Below, in pieces: positions 27,293-38,074 of a DNA stretch of 64,000 nucleotides. The notes under the pieces were generated by a model. It saw only the letters and a program-made list of their open reading frames with translations, ran no database searches and was not told the origin of the DNA. The number at the start of each line of letters is the position of its first letter. Position 1 is the first letter of the stretch. The translations under genes were made by a program, and so were the position numbers. Location: the NCBI GenBank assembly GCA_014843695.1, contig CM026387.1, positions 68,917,920 to 68,981,919 on the forward strand, written 5' to 3'. The stretch is from Archivesica marissinica (lineage: Eukaryota > Mollusca > Bivalvia > Venerida > Vesicomyidae).

Positions 27293-28029
27293 ACGCCTGC
27301 CTGAGAAAGGACATCCGTCCTAACCCCAACCGCATTGTCGCAGACTACGAGGTCGCCATACACAACGCAGTAAGGGCTGTCATCTCGGCAAATATTCATA
27401 TACAGGGATGTTTCTACCACCTCACTCAGTCAACATGGAGACGTGTCCAGTCCGAGGGTCTTCAGAATCTCTACAAGTCAGATGAAGAAGTTCGCATCAT
27501 CTGTGGGATGCTTGATGCCCTGGCGTTCCTTCCAGTCGACCGGGTCAAAGAGGGAATGAGAATCCTGAAGGAAACTGCGCCAGAAAATCTCAACGGGCTG
27601 ATCGAGTATTTCGACGGAACGTATGTGTCCGGAAATTACAGAGCTGTGGTTGGGGAGGAAGGAAGAATGAGGTTCCGGCGAACAACTCCACGGTTTCCAC
27701 CTCAGATCTGGAATGTTCATGACGCCACAGTGACAGACCCGCATCGCACTAATAATATGTGCGAGTCATGGAATAATGGTTTCAAGCATTTGGTTGGCCA
27801 TAACAACCCATCACTGTGGACTGTAATCCAGTGCTTACAGAGGGACGCCGCACTGGTAGAAACAGAAGTGTACAGTAACCAGCAGGGGCAACCAGCTCCC
27901 AAGAGAAAAAGATAAAACACTCTCGTACACCAGAAGCGCCTTAAGACATTGTGCCTTCAACTCAACAAAGGACAGAAGACTCTGGCCCAGTTTCTGCACA
28001 CCATGGGACAGTGCATCAGACTGCATTAA
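27293..28029 (+). pseudogene. MULE transposase, C-terminal fragment with in-frame stop
   Basis: Mutator-like transposases cut and paste DNA through a DDE RNase H-like fold. This fragment preserves the second half of the domain. IVADYE carries what I take to be the second catalytic Asp (codon at 27343). GCFYHLTQSTWRR follows, matching the family's GC-x-H-x-x-Q pattern. RFPPQIWN and TNNMCESWNNGF carry the likely catalytic Glu (codon at 27763). The first Asp and any N-terminal FLYWCH-type zinc finger are missing, since the left terminal repeat lies directly upstream. A pyrimidine tract ending ctgctag (AG at 27291-27292) looks like the acceptor of a lost intron. A TAA at 27913 interrupts the frame, and the same frame then continues for 37 codons (QKRLKTLCLQLNKGQKT) to a second TAA at 28027. 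With half the domain missing it cannot be an active transposase. Confidence 0.85.
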
Positions 28030-28165
28030 ACTGGACAAAACATTTTTTAGGTGCTAACAACTATGTGCTAAGTGTAGCTTATATTGCATAAATTTAAATT
28101 TTCTTTGGTAATGAAATATAATGAAATATAATGTTAATGTAAAATTGGTCTTTAGGTGTTGAAAC

Positions 28166-28258
28166 TCAACTGATTGTCAATTTTAAGGTAACACTTTGTA
28201 AGCAATTAATAGTGATTAAATACTTCAAAGTGTTACCTTTAATTTGACAATCAGTTGA
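28166..28258. repeat. Inverted repeat (hairpin) inside the MULE
   Basis: The arm tcaactgattgtcaa plus ttttaaggtaacacttt (28166-28197) is inverted at 28226-28258 as aaagtgttacctttaa plus tttgacaatcagttga, with about 28 bases between the arms. The pairing is nearly perfect. It lies downstream of the transposase fragment. It could be a tiny nested MITE or a structured 3' UTR, and the sequence does not decide. Confidence 0.8.
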
Positions 28259-28953
28259 AAACTGATATCTTATTCTGTTATGTAAATCCATTTGAATGTT
28301 TTATTTTCTGTGTAAATTAAACATGTGTAATAAAATAAAAAATAAAATATTGAAAAATATTTTGTCATTATTGTAACCTCATTATTAGGTGTTTTAGTTA
28401 AGGGGTGTTTTGTCCACCTTGTAAAAACCGTAGGGGGTGTTTTGTCCGCCTTGTAAAAACCGTAGGTGGTGTTTTGTCCACCTTGTAAAAATGATGAGGG
28501 GTGTTTTGTCCACCTATACAAAAATGAGCGGGGGGTGTTTAGTCCGGGGGGGTGTTTTGTCCTACACTCGTTATAATCACGTGTAGATTACTATCCTATA
28601 GGCAATTATAAAACTGGTTTGATAACGAATAAAGGATTTTGTGAATCTCGTAATTTATTGTTTAATGCAACCGTTTGATCACCTGTGAAAGCACAATATA
28701 ATCCAGTCACACAAGATAATTATGATTTTCGCAACTTTTGACCATTTGTTTTACAAAATAATATTTAAAGAACTGTTTTTCAAAAATATTTCTGCAATAA
28801 TACAGTATAAACTATAAAGGCATATGTACTTTATAAAGGTTATATGCAGTTTTGAAAACACATCAATAAAAAACCTCTGAAAGCCGGAAACCTCTGTAAA
28901 CCGGACTTTTTATCCAGTCCCGAGGATGTCCGGTTTAGAGAGGTTCCACTGTA

Positions 28954-29121
28954 CATACAAACACCTTTCCTAGGCAGATTCCAGCGGTTAAACAGTACTT
29001 AGTGCACCAACCTCCGTAAGAAACTTCCAACCTTTACATATAAATAGACACGGCCTGAGTGGGGCTCGGACCCATGACAATCAGTGGTGGTCAGCGACGT
29101 TAACCACTCGACCACGGAGAC
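28954..29121 (-). mobile_element. tRNA-derived SINE, family 2
   Basis: Read on the minus strand from 29121: gtctccgtggtcgagtggtt (a Ser/Leu-like tRNA head with an A box), a B box gggtccgagcccc, then a body with cttacggaggttggtgcact and cctaggaaaggtgttt. The element stops at the Tigger-like right end without its 3' tail. The body recurs at 60585-60752, where a tail related to that of SINE family 1 is present. Confidence 0.75.
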
Positions 29122-29188
29122 TAATTAACTCGGGGAAATTTTCATCGTGTAGATGGTCAGCAAATGAGAACATTGAATAAAGTGGTGT

Positions 29189-29390
29189 TAGTTTATACAC
29201 ATTTGTTTTAGCTCGATTGCAAAACAAGTTCTTATACCTTATATTAATCACTCTTTAGGCCTCATTCCTGATGGAATCCATCGCCACGAGGGAGAGAGAA
29301 GAGGCAACGTGGAAATTAAGTGCCTTGCATAAGGGCACACTCGTAACGGCTCCAACGGGGTTCGAACTGGTGTTGCGGTTCTTCCAGACA
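29189..29390 (-). mobile_element. tRNA-derived SINE, family 3 (diverged head)
   Basis: Minus-strand copy with the family core gatggattccatcaggaatg and the tail gcaatcgagctaaaacaaat. The B box ggttcgaacccc (variant) is recognisable, but the first part of the tRNA-like head is replaced or highly diverged. Better copies are at 53237, 62064 and 63722. Confidence 0.75.
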
Positions 29391-29734
29391 GGGTTCGTGT
29401 TTCGTTGTATGAATGTAAGAATTGACAACAGTGGAAGTTTGACGTAAGTTCTACACAAGATATTAGTGAAGATATTTCAGTATGCAAGGTGTCTAGGATT
29501 AATGAATTGCTTGCCTTAGTGAAATGTCAGCTTGCTAAATTATCTCCTACTAATGCGCTATAGAATGTTGTGGGAGGAGACGATTTAATTAGAAATTTCA
29601 ACAGTTGAATTACCCTGTAAGCATTTGCCAAGAAATATGACGTTTTATTGTTAGCTAAATGTCGTGATGTAAATATATTGGCTTAGAAAATGTTAAAGGT
29701 CAGACAAAAATAATCCTATTCGCGACTTTATTGT
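29391..29734. other. Unique AT-rich spacer
   Basis: No element recognised between SINE family 3 and the 60-bp array. Confidence 0.6.
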
Positions 29735-32700
29735 AGACAGTATAAATTGTAGGTAACTGAATGCTCATTACTTATTAATTAGTATATTGAGTATACCTAT
29801 CTTGTGTAAGTTGTAGGTAACTGAATGCTCATTGCTCATTAGCAAATTGTGTATACCTATCTTGTGTAAGTTGTAGGTAACTGAATGCTCATTACTCATT
29901 AGTATATTGAGTATACCTATCTTGTGTAAGTTGTAGGTAACTGAATGCTCATTACTCATTAGTATATTGAGTATACCTATCTTGTGTAAGTTGTAGGTAA
30001 CTGAATGCTCATTACTCATTAGTATATTGAGTATACCTATCTTGTGTAAGTTGCAGGTAACTGAATGCTCATTACTCATTAGTATATTGAGTATACCTAT
30101 CTTGTGTAAGTTGTAGGTAACTGAATGCTCATTATTCATTAGCATATTGAGTACACCTATCTTATGTAAGTTGTAGGTAACTGAATGCTCATTACTCATT
30201 AGCATATTGTGTATACCTATCTTGTGTAAGTTGTAGGTAACTGAATGCTCATTACTCATTAGCATATTGAGTACACCTATCTTATGTAAGTTGTAGGTAA
30301 CTGAATGCTCATTACTCATTAGCATATTGAGTACACCTATCGTATGTAAGTTGTAGGTAACTGAATGCTCATTACTTATTAATTAGCATATTGTGTATAC
30401 CTATCTTGTGTAAGTTGTAGGTAACTGAATGATAATTACGTATTAATTAGCATATTGAGTACACCTATCTTGTGTAAGTTGTAGGTAACTGAATGCGCAT
30501 TACTCATTAGTATATTGAGCATACCTATCTTGTGTAAGTTGTAGGTAACTGAATGCCCATTACTCATTAGCATATTGAGTATACCTATCTTGTGTAAGTT
30601 GTAGGTAACTGAATGCTAATTACGTATTAATTAGCAGAGTGAGTATACCTATCGTGTGTAAGTTGTTGGTAACTGAATGCTCATTGCTCATTAGCATATT
30701 GTGTATACCTATCTTGTGTAAGTTGTAGGTAACTGAATGCTCATTACTTATTAATTAGCATATTGAGTATACCTATCTTGTGCAAGTTGTAGGTAACTGA
30801 ATGCCCATTACTCATTAGCATATTGAGTATACCTATCTTGTGTAAGTTGTAGGTAACTAAATGCTCATTACTCATTAGTATATTGAGTATACCTATCTTG
30901 TGTAAGTTGTAGGTAACTGAATGCTCATTACTCATTAGTATATTGAGTATACCTATCTTGTGTAAGTTGTAGGTAACTGAATGCTCATTATTCATTAGCA
31001 TATTGAGTACACCTATCTTATGTAAGTTGTAGGTAATTGAATGCTCATTACTCATTAGTATATTGAGTATACCTATCTTGTGTAAGTTGTAGGTAACTGA
31101 ATGCTCATTATTCATTAGCATATTGAGTACACCTATCTTATGTAAGTTGTAGGTAACTGAATGCTCATTACTCATTAGCATATTGTGTATACCTATCTTG
31201 TGTAAGTTGTAGGTAACTGAATGCTCATTACTCATTAGCATATTGAGTACACCTATCTTATGTAAGTTGTAGGTAACTGAATGCTCATTACTCATTAGCA
31301 TATTGAGTACACCTATCTTATGTAAGTTGTAGGTAACTGAATGCTCATTACTTATTAATTAGCATATTGTGTATACCTATCTTGTGTAAGTTGTAGGTAA
31401 CTGAATGCTAATTACGTATTAATTAGCATATTGAGTACACCTATCTTGTGTAAGTTGTAGGTAACTGAATGCGCATTACTCATTAGCATATTGAGCATAC
31501 CTATCTTGTGTAAGTTGTAGGTAACTGAATGCCCATTACTCATTAGCATATTGAGTACACCTATCTTGTGTAAGTTGTAGGTAACTGAATGCTCATTACT
31601 CATTAGCATATTGAGCATACCTATCTTGTGTAAGTTGTAGGTAACTGAATGCCCATTACTCATTAGCATATTGAGTATACCTATCTTGTGTAAGTTGTAG
31701 CTAACTGAATGCTCATTACTCATTAGCATATTGTGTATACCTATCTTGTGTAAGTTGTAGGTAACTGAATGCTAATTACGTATTAATTAGCATATTGAGT
31801 ACACCTATCTTGTGTAAGTTGTAGGTAACTGAATGCTCATTACTCATTAGCATATTGTGTATACCTATCTTGTGTAAGTTGTAGGTAACTGAATGCTAAT
31901 TACGTATTAATTAGCAGAGTGAGTATACCTATCGTGTGTAAGTTGTAGGTAACTGAATGCTCATTACTTATTAATTAGCATATTGAGTACACCTGTCTTG
32001 TGTAAGTTGTAGGTAACTGAATGCTCATTGCTCATTAGCATATTGTGTATACCTATCTTGTGTAAGTTGTAGGTAACTGAATGCTCATTGCTCATTAGCA
32101 TATTGTGTATACCTATCGTGTGTAAGTTGTAGGTAACTGAATGCTAATTACGTATTAATTAGCATATTGAGTACACCTATCTTGTGTAAGTTGTAGGTAA
32201 CTGAATGCGCATTACTCATTAGCATATTGAGCATACCTATCTTGTGCAAGTTGTAGGTAACTGAATGCTCATTACTCATTAGCATATTGTGTATGCCTAT
32301 CTTGTGTAAGTTGTAGGTAACTGAATGCTCATTACTCATTAGCATATTGTGTATTCCTATCTTGTGCAAGTTGTAGGTAACTGAATGCTCATTACTCATT
32401 AGCATATTGTGTATACCTATCTTGTGTAAGTTGTAGGTAACTGAATGCTCATTACTCATTAGCATATTGAGTACACCTATCTTATGTAAGTTGTAGGTAA
32501 CTGAATGCTCATTACTCATTAGTATATTGTGTATACCTATCTTGTGTAAGTTGTAGGTAACTGAATGCTCATTACTCATTAGCATATTGAGTACACCTAT
32601 CTTGTGTAAGTTGTAGGTAACTGAATGCTCATTACTTATTAATTAGCATATTGAGTACACCTATCTTGTGTAAGTTGTAGGTAACTGAATGCTCATTACT

Positions 32701-33636
32701 TATTAATTAGCATATTGAGTACACCTATCTTGTGTAAGTTGTAGGTAACTGAATGCTCATTACTTATTAATTAGCATATTGAGTACACCTATCTTGTGTA
32801 AGTTGTAGGTAACTGAATGCTCATTACTTATTAATTAGCATATTGAGTACACCTATCTTGTGTAAGTTGTAGGTAACTGAATGCTCATTACTTATTAATT
32901 AGTATATTGAGTATACCTATCTTGTGTAAGTTGTAGGTAACTGAATGCTCATTACTCATTAGCATATTGAGTATACCTATCTTGTGTAAGTTGTAGGTAA
33001 CTGAATGCTCATTACTCATTAGCATATTGTGTATACCTATCTTGTGTAAGTTGTAGGTAACTGAATGCTCATTACTTATTAATTAGCATATTGAGTATAC
33101 CTATCTTGTGTAAGTTGTAGGTAACTGAATGCCCATTACTCATTAGCATATTGAGTATACCTATATTGTGTAAGTTGTAGGTAACTGAATGCTCATTACT
33201 ATGTAAGTTGTAGGTAACTGAATGCTCATTACTCATTAGCATATTGAGTATACCTATCTTGTGTAAGTTGTAGGTAACTGAATGCGCATTACTCATTAGT
33301 ATATTGAGTATACCTATCTTGTGTAAGTTGTAGGTAACTGAATGCTCATTACTCATTAGTATATTGAGTATACCTATCTTGTGTAAGTTGTAGGTAACTG
33401 AATGCTCATTACTCATTAGCATATTGAGTATACCTATCTTGTGTAAGTTGTAGGTAACTGAATGCGCATTACTCATTAGTATATTGAGTATACCTATCTT
33501 GTGTAAGTTGTAGGTAACTGAATGCTCATTACTCATTAGTATATTGAGTATACCTATCTTGTGTAAGTTGTAGGTAACTGAATGCTCATTACTCATTAGT
33601 ATATTGTGTACACCTATCTTGTGTAAGTTGTAGGTA
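29735..33636. repeat. Tandem array, 60/64-bp unit, about 64 copies
   Basis: Unit: gtaagttgtaggtaactgaa, tgctcattactcattagcat, attgagtatacctatcttgt (60 bp). A second class has ttattaattagcat in place of tcattagcat and is 4 bp longer. Runs of 60-bp units read as 20-residue repeats on the minus strand (MLMSNEHSVTYNLHKIGILN) and the 64-bp units break the frame, so no single long frame exists. Variant order is duplicated: the block ending at 30325 recurs almost unchanged 976 bp further on, ending at 31301. One truncated unit lies at about 33200. Confidence 0.97.
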
Positions 33637-33829
33637 CCTATCTTGAAATAATTGAATATTTCTCTAAATAGTTAGAGCGTGAAGTGATTGAGTGGTTCCT
33701 CGCTGACCTCAGGACGTGCGTGTCGCGGCCGGGGGACAACTCAGCAGTAGTGTAAGACTCCGGGATCTTCTGATTGAAACAAGATCCGCACGCTTCACCA
33801 TCTTCAGAAGTGGTAGAGGTACGGTCTGA
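33637..33829. other. Unique GC-richer spacer
   Basis: About 190 bp that is visibly richer in GC than its surroundings. A 27-codon open stretch (reading EREVIEWFLADLRTC near its start) ends at a TAA just beside a gtaaga donor-like site near 33750. It could be an exon remnant, but nothing confirms that. Confidence 0.4.
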
Positions 33830-34714
33830 CCGGAGCGGCATAGAGCTGTCAAAATTACCACTACAACAACGACATCAACTCTACAAGATAGCAACACATC
33901 AACACCAACTCTACAAGACAGCAACACATCAACATCAACACTAAATGACAGCAATACATCAACATCAACTCTACAAGACAGCAACACATCAACATCAACA
34001 CTAAATGACAGTAACACATCAACATCAAATCTACAAGACAGCAACACATCAACATCAACACTAAATGACAGCAACACATCAATATCAACTCTACAAGACA
34101 GCAACACATCAACATCAACACTAAAACACAGCAACACATCAACATCAACTCTACAAGACAGCAACACATCAACATCAACTCTACAAGACAGCAACACATC
34201 AACATCAACTCTACAAGACAGCAACACATCAACATCAACTATACAAGACAGCAACACATCAACAGCAACTCTACAAGACAGCAACACATCAACATCAACT
34301 CTACAAGAGAGCAACACATCAACATCAACTCTACAAGACAGCAACACATCAACATCAACACTAAATGACAGCAACACATCAACATCAACTCTACAAGACA
34401 GCAACACATCAACATCAACACTAAATGACAGCAACACATCAACATCAACTCTACAAGACAGCAACACACCAACATCAACACTAAATGACAGCTACACATC
34501 AACATTAACCCTACAAGACAGCAACACATCAACATCAACACTAAATGACAGCAACACATCACTATTAACTCTACAAGACAGCAACACATCAACATCAACA
34601 ATAAATGACAGTAACACATCAACATCAACTCTACAAGACAGCAACACATCAACATCAACTCTACAAGACAGCAACACATCAACCTCAACTCTAAAAGACA
34701 GTAACACATCAACA
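33830..34714 (+). CDS. Possible Ser/Thr-rich repeat-coding segment (mucin-like), doubtful
   Basis: The plus-strand frame is open for 295 codons between a TGA at 33827 and a TAA at 34715, with no ATG near the start, so it could only be an internal exon. The 30-bp units give ten-residue repeats of the types TSTLQDSNTS and TSTLNDSNTS, that is Ser/Thr/Asn/Asp-rich and low in hydrophobics, like the O-glycosylated domains of mucin-like proteins. All units keep the 30-bp register until a 1-bp loss near 34714. Against this, the minus strand is open too (VDVDVLLSCR repeats), and no flanking exon, signal peptide or anchor was found. Confidence 0.2.
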
Positions 34715-34795
34715 TAACTCTACAAGACAGCAACACATCAATATTAACTCTACAAGACAGCAACACATTAACATCAACACTACTAGACAAAGCAC
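33860..34795. repeat. Tandem array, 30-bp unit, about 31 copies
   Basis: Two unit types, aacatcaactctacaagaca and aacatcaacactaaatgaca, each followed by gcaacacatc. In long stretches they alternate strictly (60-bp dimer), while around 34141-34320 the first type occurs in a row. The rightmost copies are degenerate. Confidence 0.97.
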
Positions 34796-34814
34796 ATGGC
34801 CACTGCGATACACC

Positions 34815-34815
34815 A

Positions 34816-34848
<33 letters not shown>
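34815..34848. repeat. (GAT)n microsatellite
   Basis: Eleven uninterrupted gat triplets. They are immediately followed by a tgcgtttatttaacctcgcc segment that resembles, on the minus strand, the 3' tail shared by SINE families 1 and 2. The microsatellite may therefore be the terminal repeat of a SINE-like insertion. Confidence 0.9.
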
Positions 34849-35838
34849 GTTGCGTTTATTTAACCTCGCCGCCCGCGAACCATGTGGGCGAGCATTCTCA
34901 GTAGATTGGCTTCGTGCATTCTGAGGACCGTCGTTTATTCGTGAAGTGTCTGTAGATTTGTAGTGTTGTCTTGTAGTGTTATGTAATTAAAGTGTTCGAT
35001 GATGGTGCGATAAAATCGACAACTGGTGGAGGCATCTTCTTCCTCTTCATGATGTCATGTTCTGATTGGTTCCTCTTTCTGAATGGCTGTTCTTAGGGCC
35101 ACCCTCCTCACTGTTGGTCATCCCGCGCAGCATATAAACGGATCTGGCCGTCTCGGTCGCTCCAGGGTCTGTCCTTACCTGCACAACCTCCGATGGTGGT
35201 CAGCGGTGGTGAAGCTTGTGTCTCTTGTTGCAAGGTTGACTGACATAATACCCCAGTATCCTACGCTGCTGCTGCTGCTGTTGCGAGATGTACCTAGACC
35301 ACGACGTGCACACCGTGAGGAGATCGGCCGGGCGAGACAGCAACACACTTCATTCACGATAATCTACTGTGCTTTGCACGACATAATCAACTTAGACGAT
35401 GCAGTCGCCCGCGTGCCTCGGCGGAGGCGACTACAAACAAACTTATTGGATTGCAATTGAATATTATATAAGGAAGCTTCAAATCAATTATTAATACATT
35501 CATAAATATATTTACACGTGTGAACAACACTGCTCGCTGTTTTGTTTACCTATCATTATTGTGGATTCCAACCGATTTGCACCTGCCTTGAATAAATATA
35601 ATGCTCCACCAAATTGATATGAAAATTGAAGCTTGGAGAACTTAGTTTAATGTTTAGAGAGAATATTAATTATATATATATATATTACACTGTATTTCCA
35701 CTTAGTGATATACATGTCATCTACTATTGTAGATATACTATTAAAGATATCTATTTCAATGGTAATTCAAGGGTCATTTCGATTGGTTATTTTTGTCATT
35801 GATTTGCAATAATAATTAGAGTTACAATATGAAAATTG
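34849..35838. other. Unique region with one orphan ORF
   Basis: The left 600 bp are more GC-rich than the rest of the window. A 125-codon open frame (35083-35460, +) starts MAVLRATLLTVGHPAQ and has a leucine run from a (CTG)5 tract plus Arg-rich segments (PRPRRAHREE, PRRRRLQ). I recognise no family. On the minus strand a caggtaagg donor-like site (about 35180-35190) follows an open frame of 57-60 codons, so a minus-strand exon is an alternative. To the right the sequence is AT-rich with a (TA)7 run near 35673. Nothing here is firmly a gene. Confidence 0.35.
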
Positions 35839-36103
35839 GTTAACACGCTGGACTGCGCATCCATGGATCGCAAGTTCGATCACCCGTCTGACACTAATAC
35901 TATTAATAGTCTTTAAGTTGGGACATTAAGCCGATGTCTCGTGTCGGTGCTTTACACCGTGAACGTAAAAGAACCAGAGATTACCCTGGAATGGGTCTTT
36001 TTCTGTATCATTGCACTCTCCTCCAAAATCTAAAATGACTAATCTCTTCAGGAGGCGTCGCTCATATGGGCAACCGGTAGCGACGATAAATAAACGTAAA
36101 GCA
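35839..36103 (+). mobile_element. SINE family 1, slightly 5' truncated
   Basis: Begins within the tRNA-like head (ggttaacacgctggactgcg), then a B box aagttcgatcacc, the body gtctcgtgtcggtgctttac, and the tail ggcaaccggtagcgacgata followed by aataaacg. Confidence 0.82.
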
Positions 36104-36494
36104 CACACGAATATGTTCTCATAGTTACCATATTCAAATACAAATACATAGCATTTATATAGCGCAGAAATTCAAAATTATTCTATTGCGCTTCACATCT
36201 ACACATGACAATAATATATGGAAATATAAATGTTCATCCATATTATCAGTTACAATGCATTGGCATGCACAATATAATATTTGAAAGAGGCATTTCAATT
36301 GTAGAACTAATACAAATGGTAGGTAATTCAATGACCATATATAAGTGTAGACGTGTTACAAAATGAAGGCATTTCTTTGTAGAATAATATAAATTGTTCC
36401 TAACTCAAGGGCAATAACTGTTGCTATTCGAATTGTATTTAATTCAAGAGCCTTTTTTATTGTACAAGTCATGTATAGTGTTCCTAATTACCGT
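36104..36494. other. Spacer grading into the 45-bp array
   Basis: Contains a gcatttatatagcgc motif near 36150 and an inverted counterpart (attgcgcttcac) 35-40 bp later, possibly a small dispersed repeat. From about 36380 the sequence is a recognisable but decayed version of the adjacent 45-bp unit (tagaataatataaattgttc, ttcaagagcc). Confidence 0.5.
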
Positions 36495-37830
36495 AATGGG
36501 TTATTCCTATTGTAGAATGAATGTGAATTGTTCATAGTAAAGGGGTCATCTCTATTGTAGAATGAATGTGAATTGTTCATAGTAAAGGGGTCATCTCTAT
36601 TGTAGAATGAATGTGAATTGTTCATAGTAAAGGGGTCATCTCTATTGTAGAATGAATGTGAATTATTCATAGTAAAGGGGTCATCTCTATTGCAGAATTA
36701 ATGTAAATTGTTCATAGTAAAGGGGTCATCTCTATTGTAGAACGAATGTGAATTATTCATAGTAAAGGGGTCATCTCTATTGTAGAACGAATGTGAATTG
36801 TTCATAGTAAATGGGTCATCTCTATTGTAGAATGAATGTAAATTGTTCATAGTAAAGGGGTCATCTCTATTGTAGAATGAATGTAAATTGTTCATAGAAA
36901 AGGGGTCATCTCTATTGTAGATGAATGTAAATTGTTCATAGTAGGGGTCATCTCTATTGTAGAATGAATGTAAATTGGCCATAGTAAAGGGGTCATCTCT
37001 ATTGTAGAACGAATGTGAATTGTTCATAGTAAAGGGGTCATCTCTATTGTAGAATGAATGTGAATTGTTCATAGTAAAGGGGCCATCTCTATTGTAGAAT
37101 GAATGTAAATTGGCCAGAGTAAAGGGGTCATCTCTATTGTAGAACGAATGTGAATTGTTCATAGTAAAGGGGTCATCTCTATTGTAGAACGAATGTGAAT
37201 TGTTCATAGTAAAGGGGTCATCTCTATTGTAGAATGAATGTAAATTGGCCATAGTAAAGGGGTCATCTCTATTGTAGAACGAATGTGACTTGTTCATAGT
37301 AAAGGGGTCATCTCTATTGTAGAACGAATGTGAATTGTTCATAGTAAAGGGGTCATCTCTATTGTAGAATGAATGTAAATTGTTCATAGTAAAGGGGCCA
37401 TCTCTATTGTAGAATTAAAGTAAATTGTTCATAGTAAAGGGGCCATCTCTATTGTAGAATTAATGTAAATTGTTCATAGTAAAGGGGTCATTTCTATTGT
37501 AGAATTAATGTAAATTGTTCATAGTAAAGGGGCCATTTCTATTGTAGAATTAATGTAATTTCTTCCCAGTAAAGGGGTTATTTCTATTGCAGAGTTAATG
37601 TGAAACTTCCCCAGTAAAGGGGTCATTTCTATTGCAGAGTTAATGTGAAACTTCCCCAGTAAAGGGGTCATTTCTATTGCAGAGTTAATGTGAAACATTC
37701 CCAGTAAAGGGATCATTTCTATTGTAGAATTAGGGATGAATTGTTCCTTGTATTGGAGTCACTTCTATTGTAGAATTAATGTACACTGTTCGTGGTAAAG
37801 GGGCCATTTCTATTATAGAAATAATTCGAA
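36495..37830. repeat. Tandem array, 45-bp unit, about 30 copies
   Basis: Unit tattgtagaatgaatgtgaa, ttgttcatagtaaaggggtc, atctc. The central copies are nearly identical. Copies become more diverged toward both ends (for example tcttcccagtaaaggggtta at 37560, ttgttccttgtattggagtc at 37740). On the minus strand this gives 15-residue repeats (MNNSHSFYNRDDPFT), interrupted where the period changes near 36910-36950, so coding is not supported. Confidence 0.97.
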
Positions 37831-37857
37831 TTGTTCCAAATAAATGAGCCAAGCTAA

Positions 37858-38050
37858 CAAGGTACAGTTACAAGCTATAGACGGCATAGCTATACTAACG
37901 TGTTCACCCAGACAACAAGCTGTGCTCGACTGGGGGCAAAAAGGGAACAAACAAGGTACAGTTACAAGCTATAGACGGCATAGCTATACTAACGTGTTCA
38001 CCCTGACAACAAGCTGTGCTCGACTGGGGGCAAAAAGGAAACAAACAAGT
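37858..38050. repeat. Direct repeat, 94 bp x2
   Basis: Two copies with period 94 (ggtacagttacaagctatag at 37861 and 37955), differing at two positions. The sequence contains cgactgggggcaaaaagg. It lies directly between two larger arrays. Confidence 0.95.
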
Positions 38051-38074
38051 AACCGTTTAACTGGATTTTATTTG

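Larger units (their letters stand above)
27073..28569 (+). mobile_element. Mutator-like element (MULE) nested in the Tigger-like element
   Basis: A 1497-bp element flanked by the perfect 9-bp direct repeat gttataatc (27064-27072 and 28570-28578), matching the 9-bp target duplication of Mutator-type transposition. Long terminal inverted repeats (about 165-190 bp: 27073-27265 and 28395-28569) share ggacaaaacacccccc and ggactaaacaccccccgctc, followed by 32-bp subterminal tandem copies of ggacaaaacaccccctacgg and tttttacaagg. The outermost seven bases differ between ends (gggagcc against gagtgta). The interior carries a MULE transposase fragment. The order of events is clear: the Tigger-like element inserted first, the MULE inside it later. 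Confidence 0.88.
26682..28951. mobile_element. Tigger/pogo-like DNA element, split by a nested insertion
   Basis: The left end starts cagtggaacctcccaaaacc and the right end is the inverse (ggtttagagaggttccactg), each flanked by TA (26680-26681 and 28952-28953). CAGTGGAACCTC termini at TA sites are known from Tigger/pogo elements of the Tc1/mariner superfamily. Subterminal copies of the same motif (ctcccaaaaccgg, ctgtaaaccgg) occur near both ends. Removing the nested element at 27073-28569 and one 9-bp target copy leaves about 760 bp with no transposase frame, so this is a non-autonomous copy. Confidence 0.75.
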
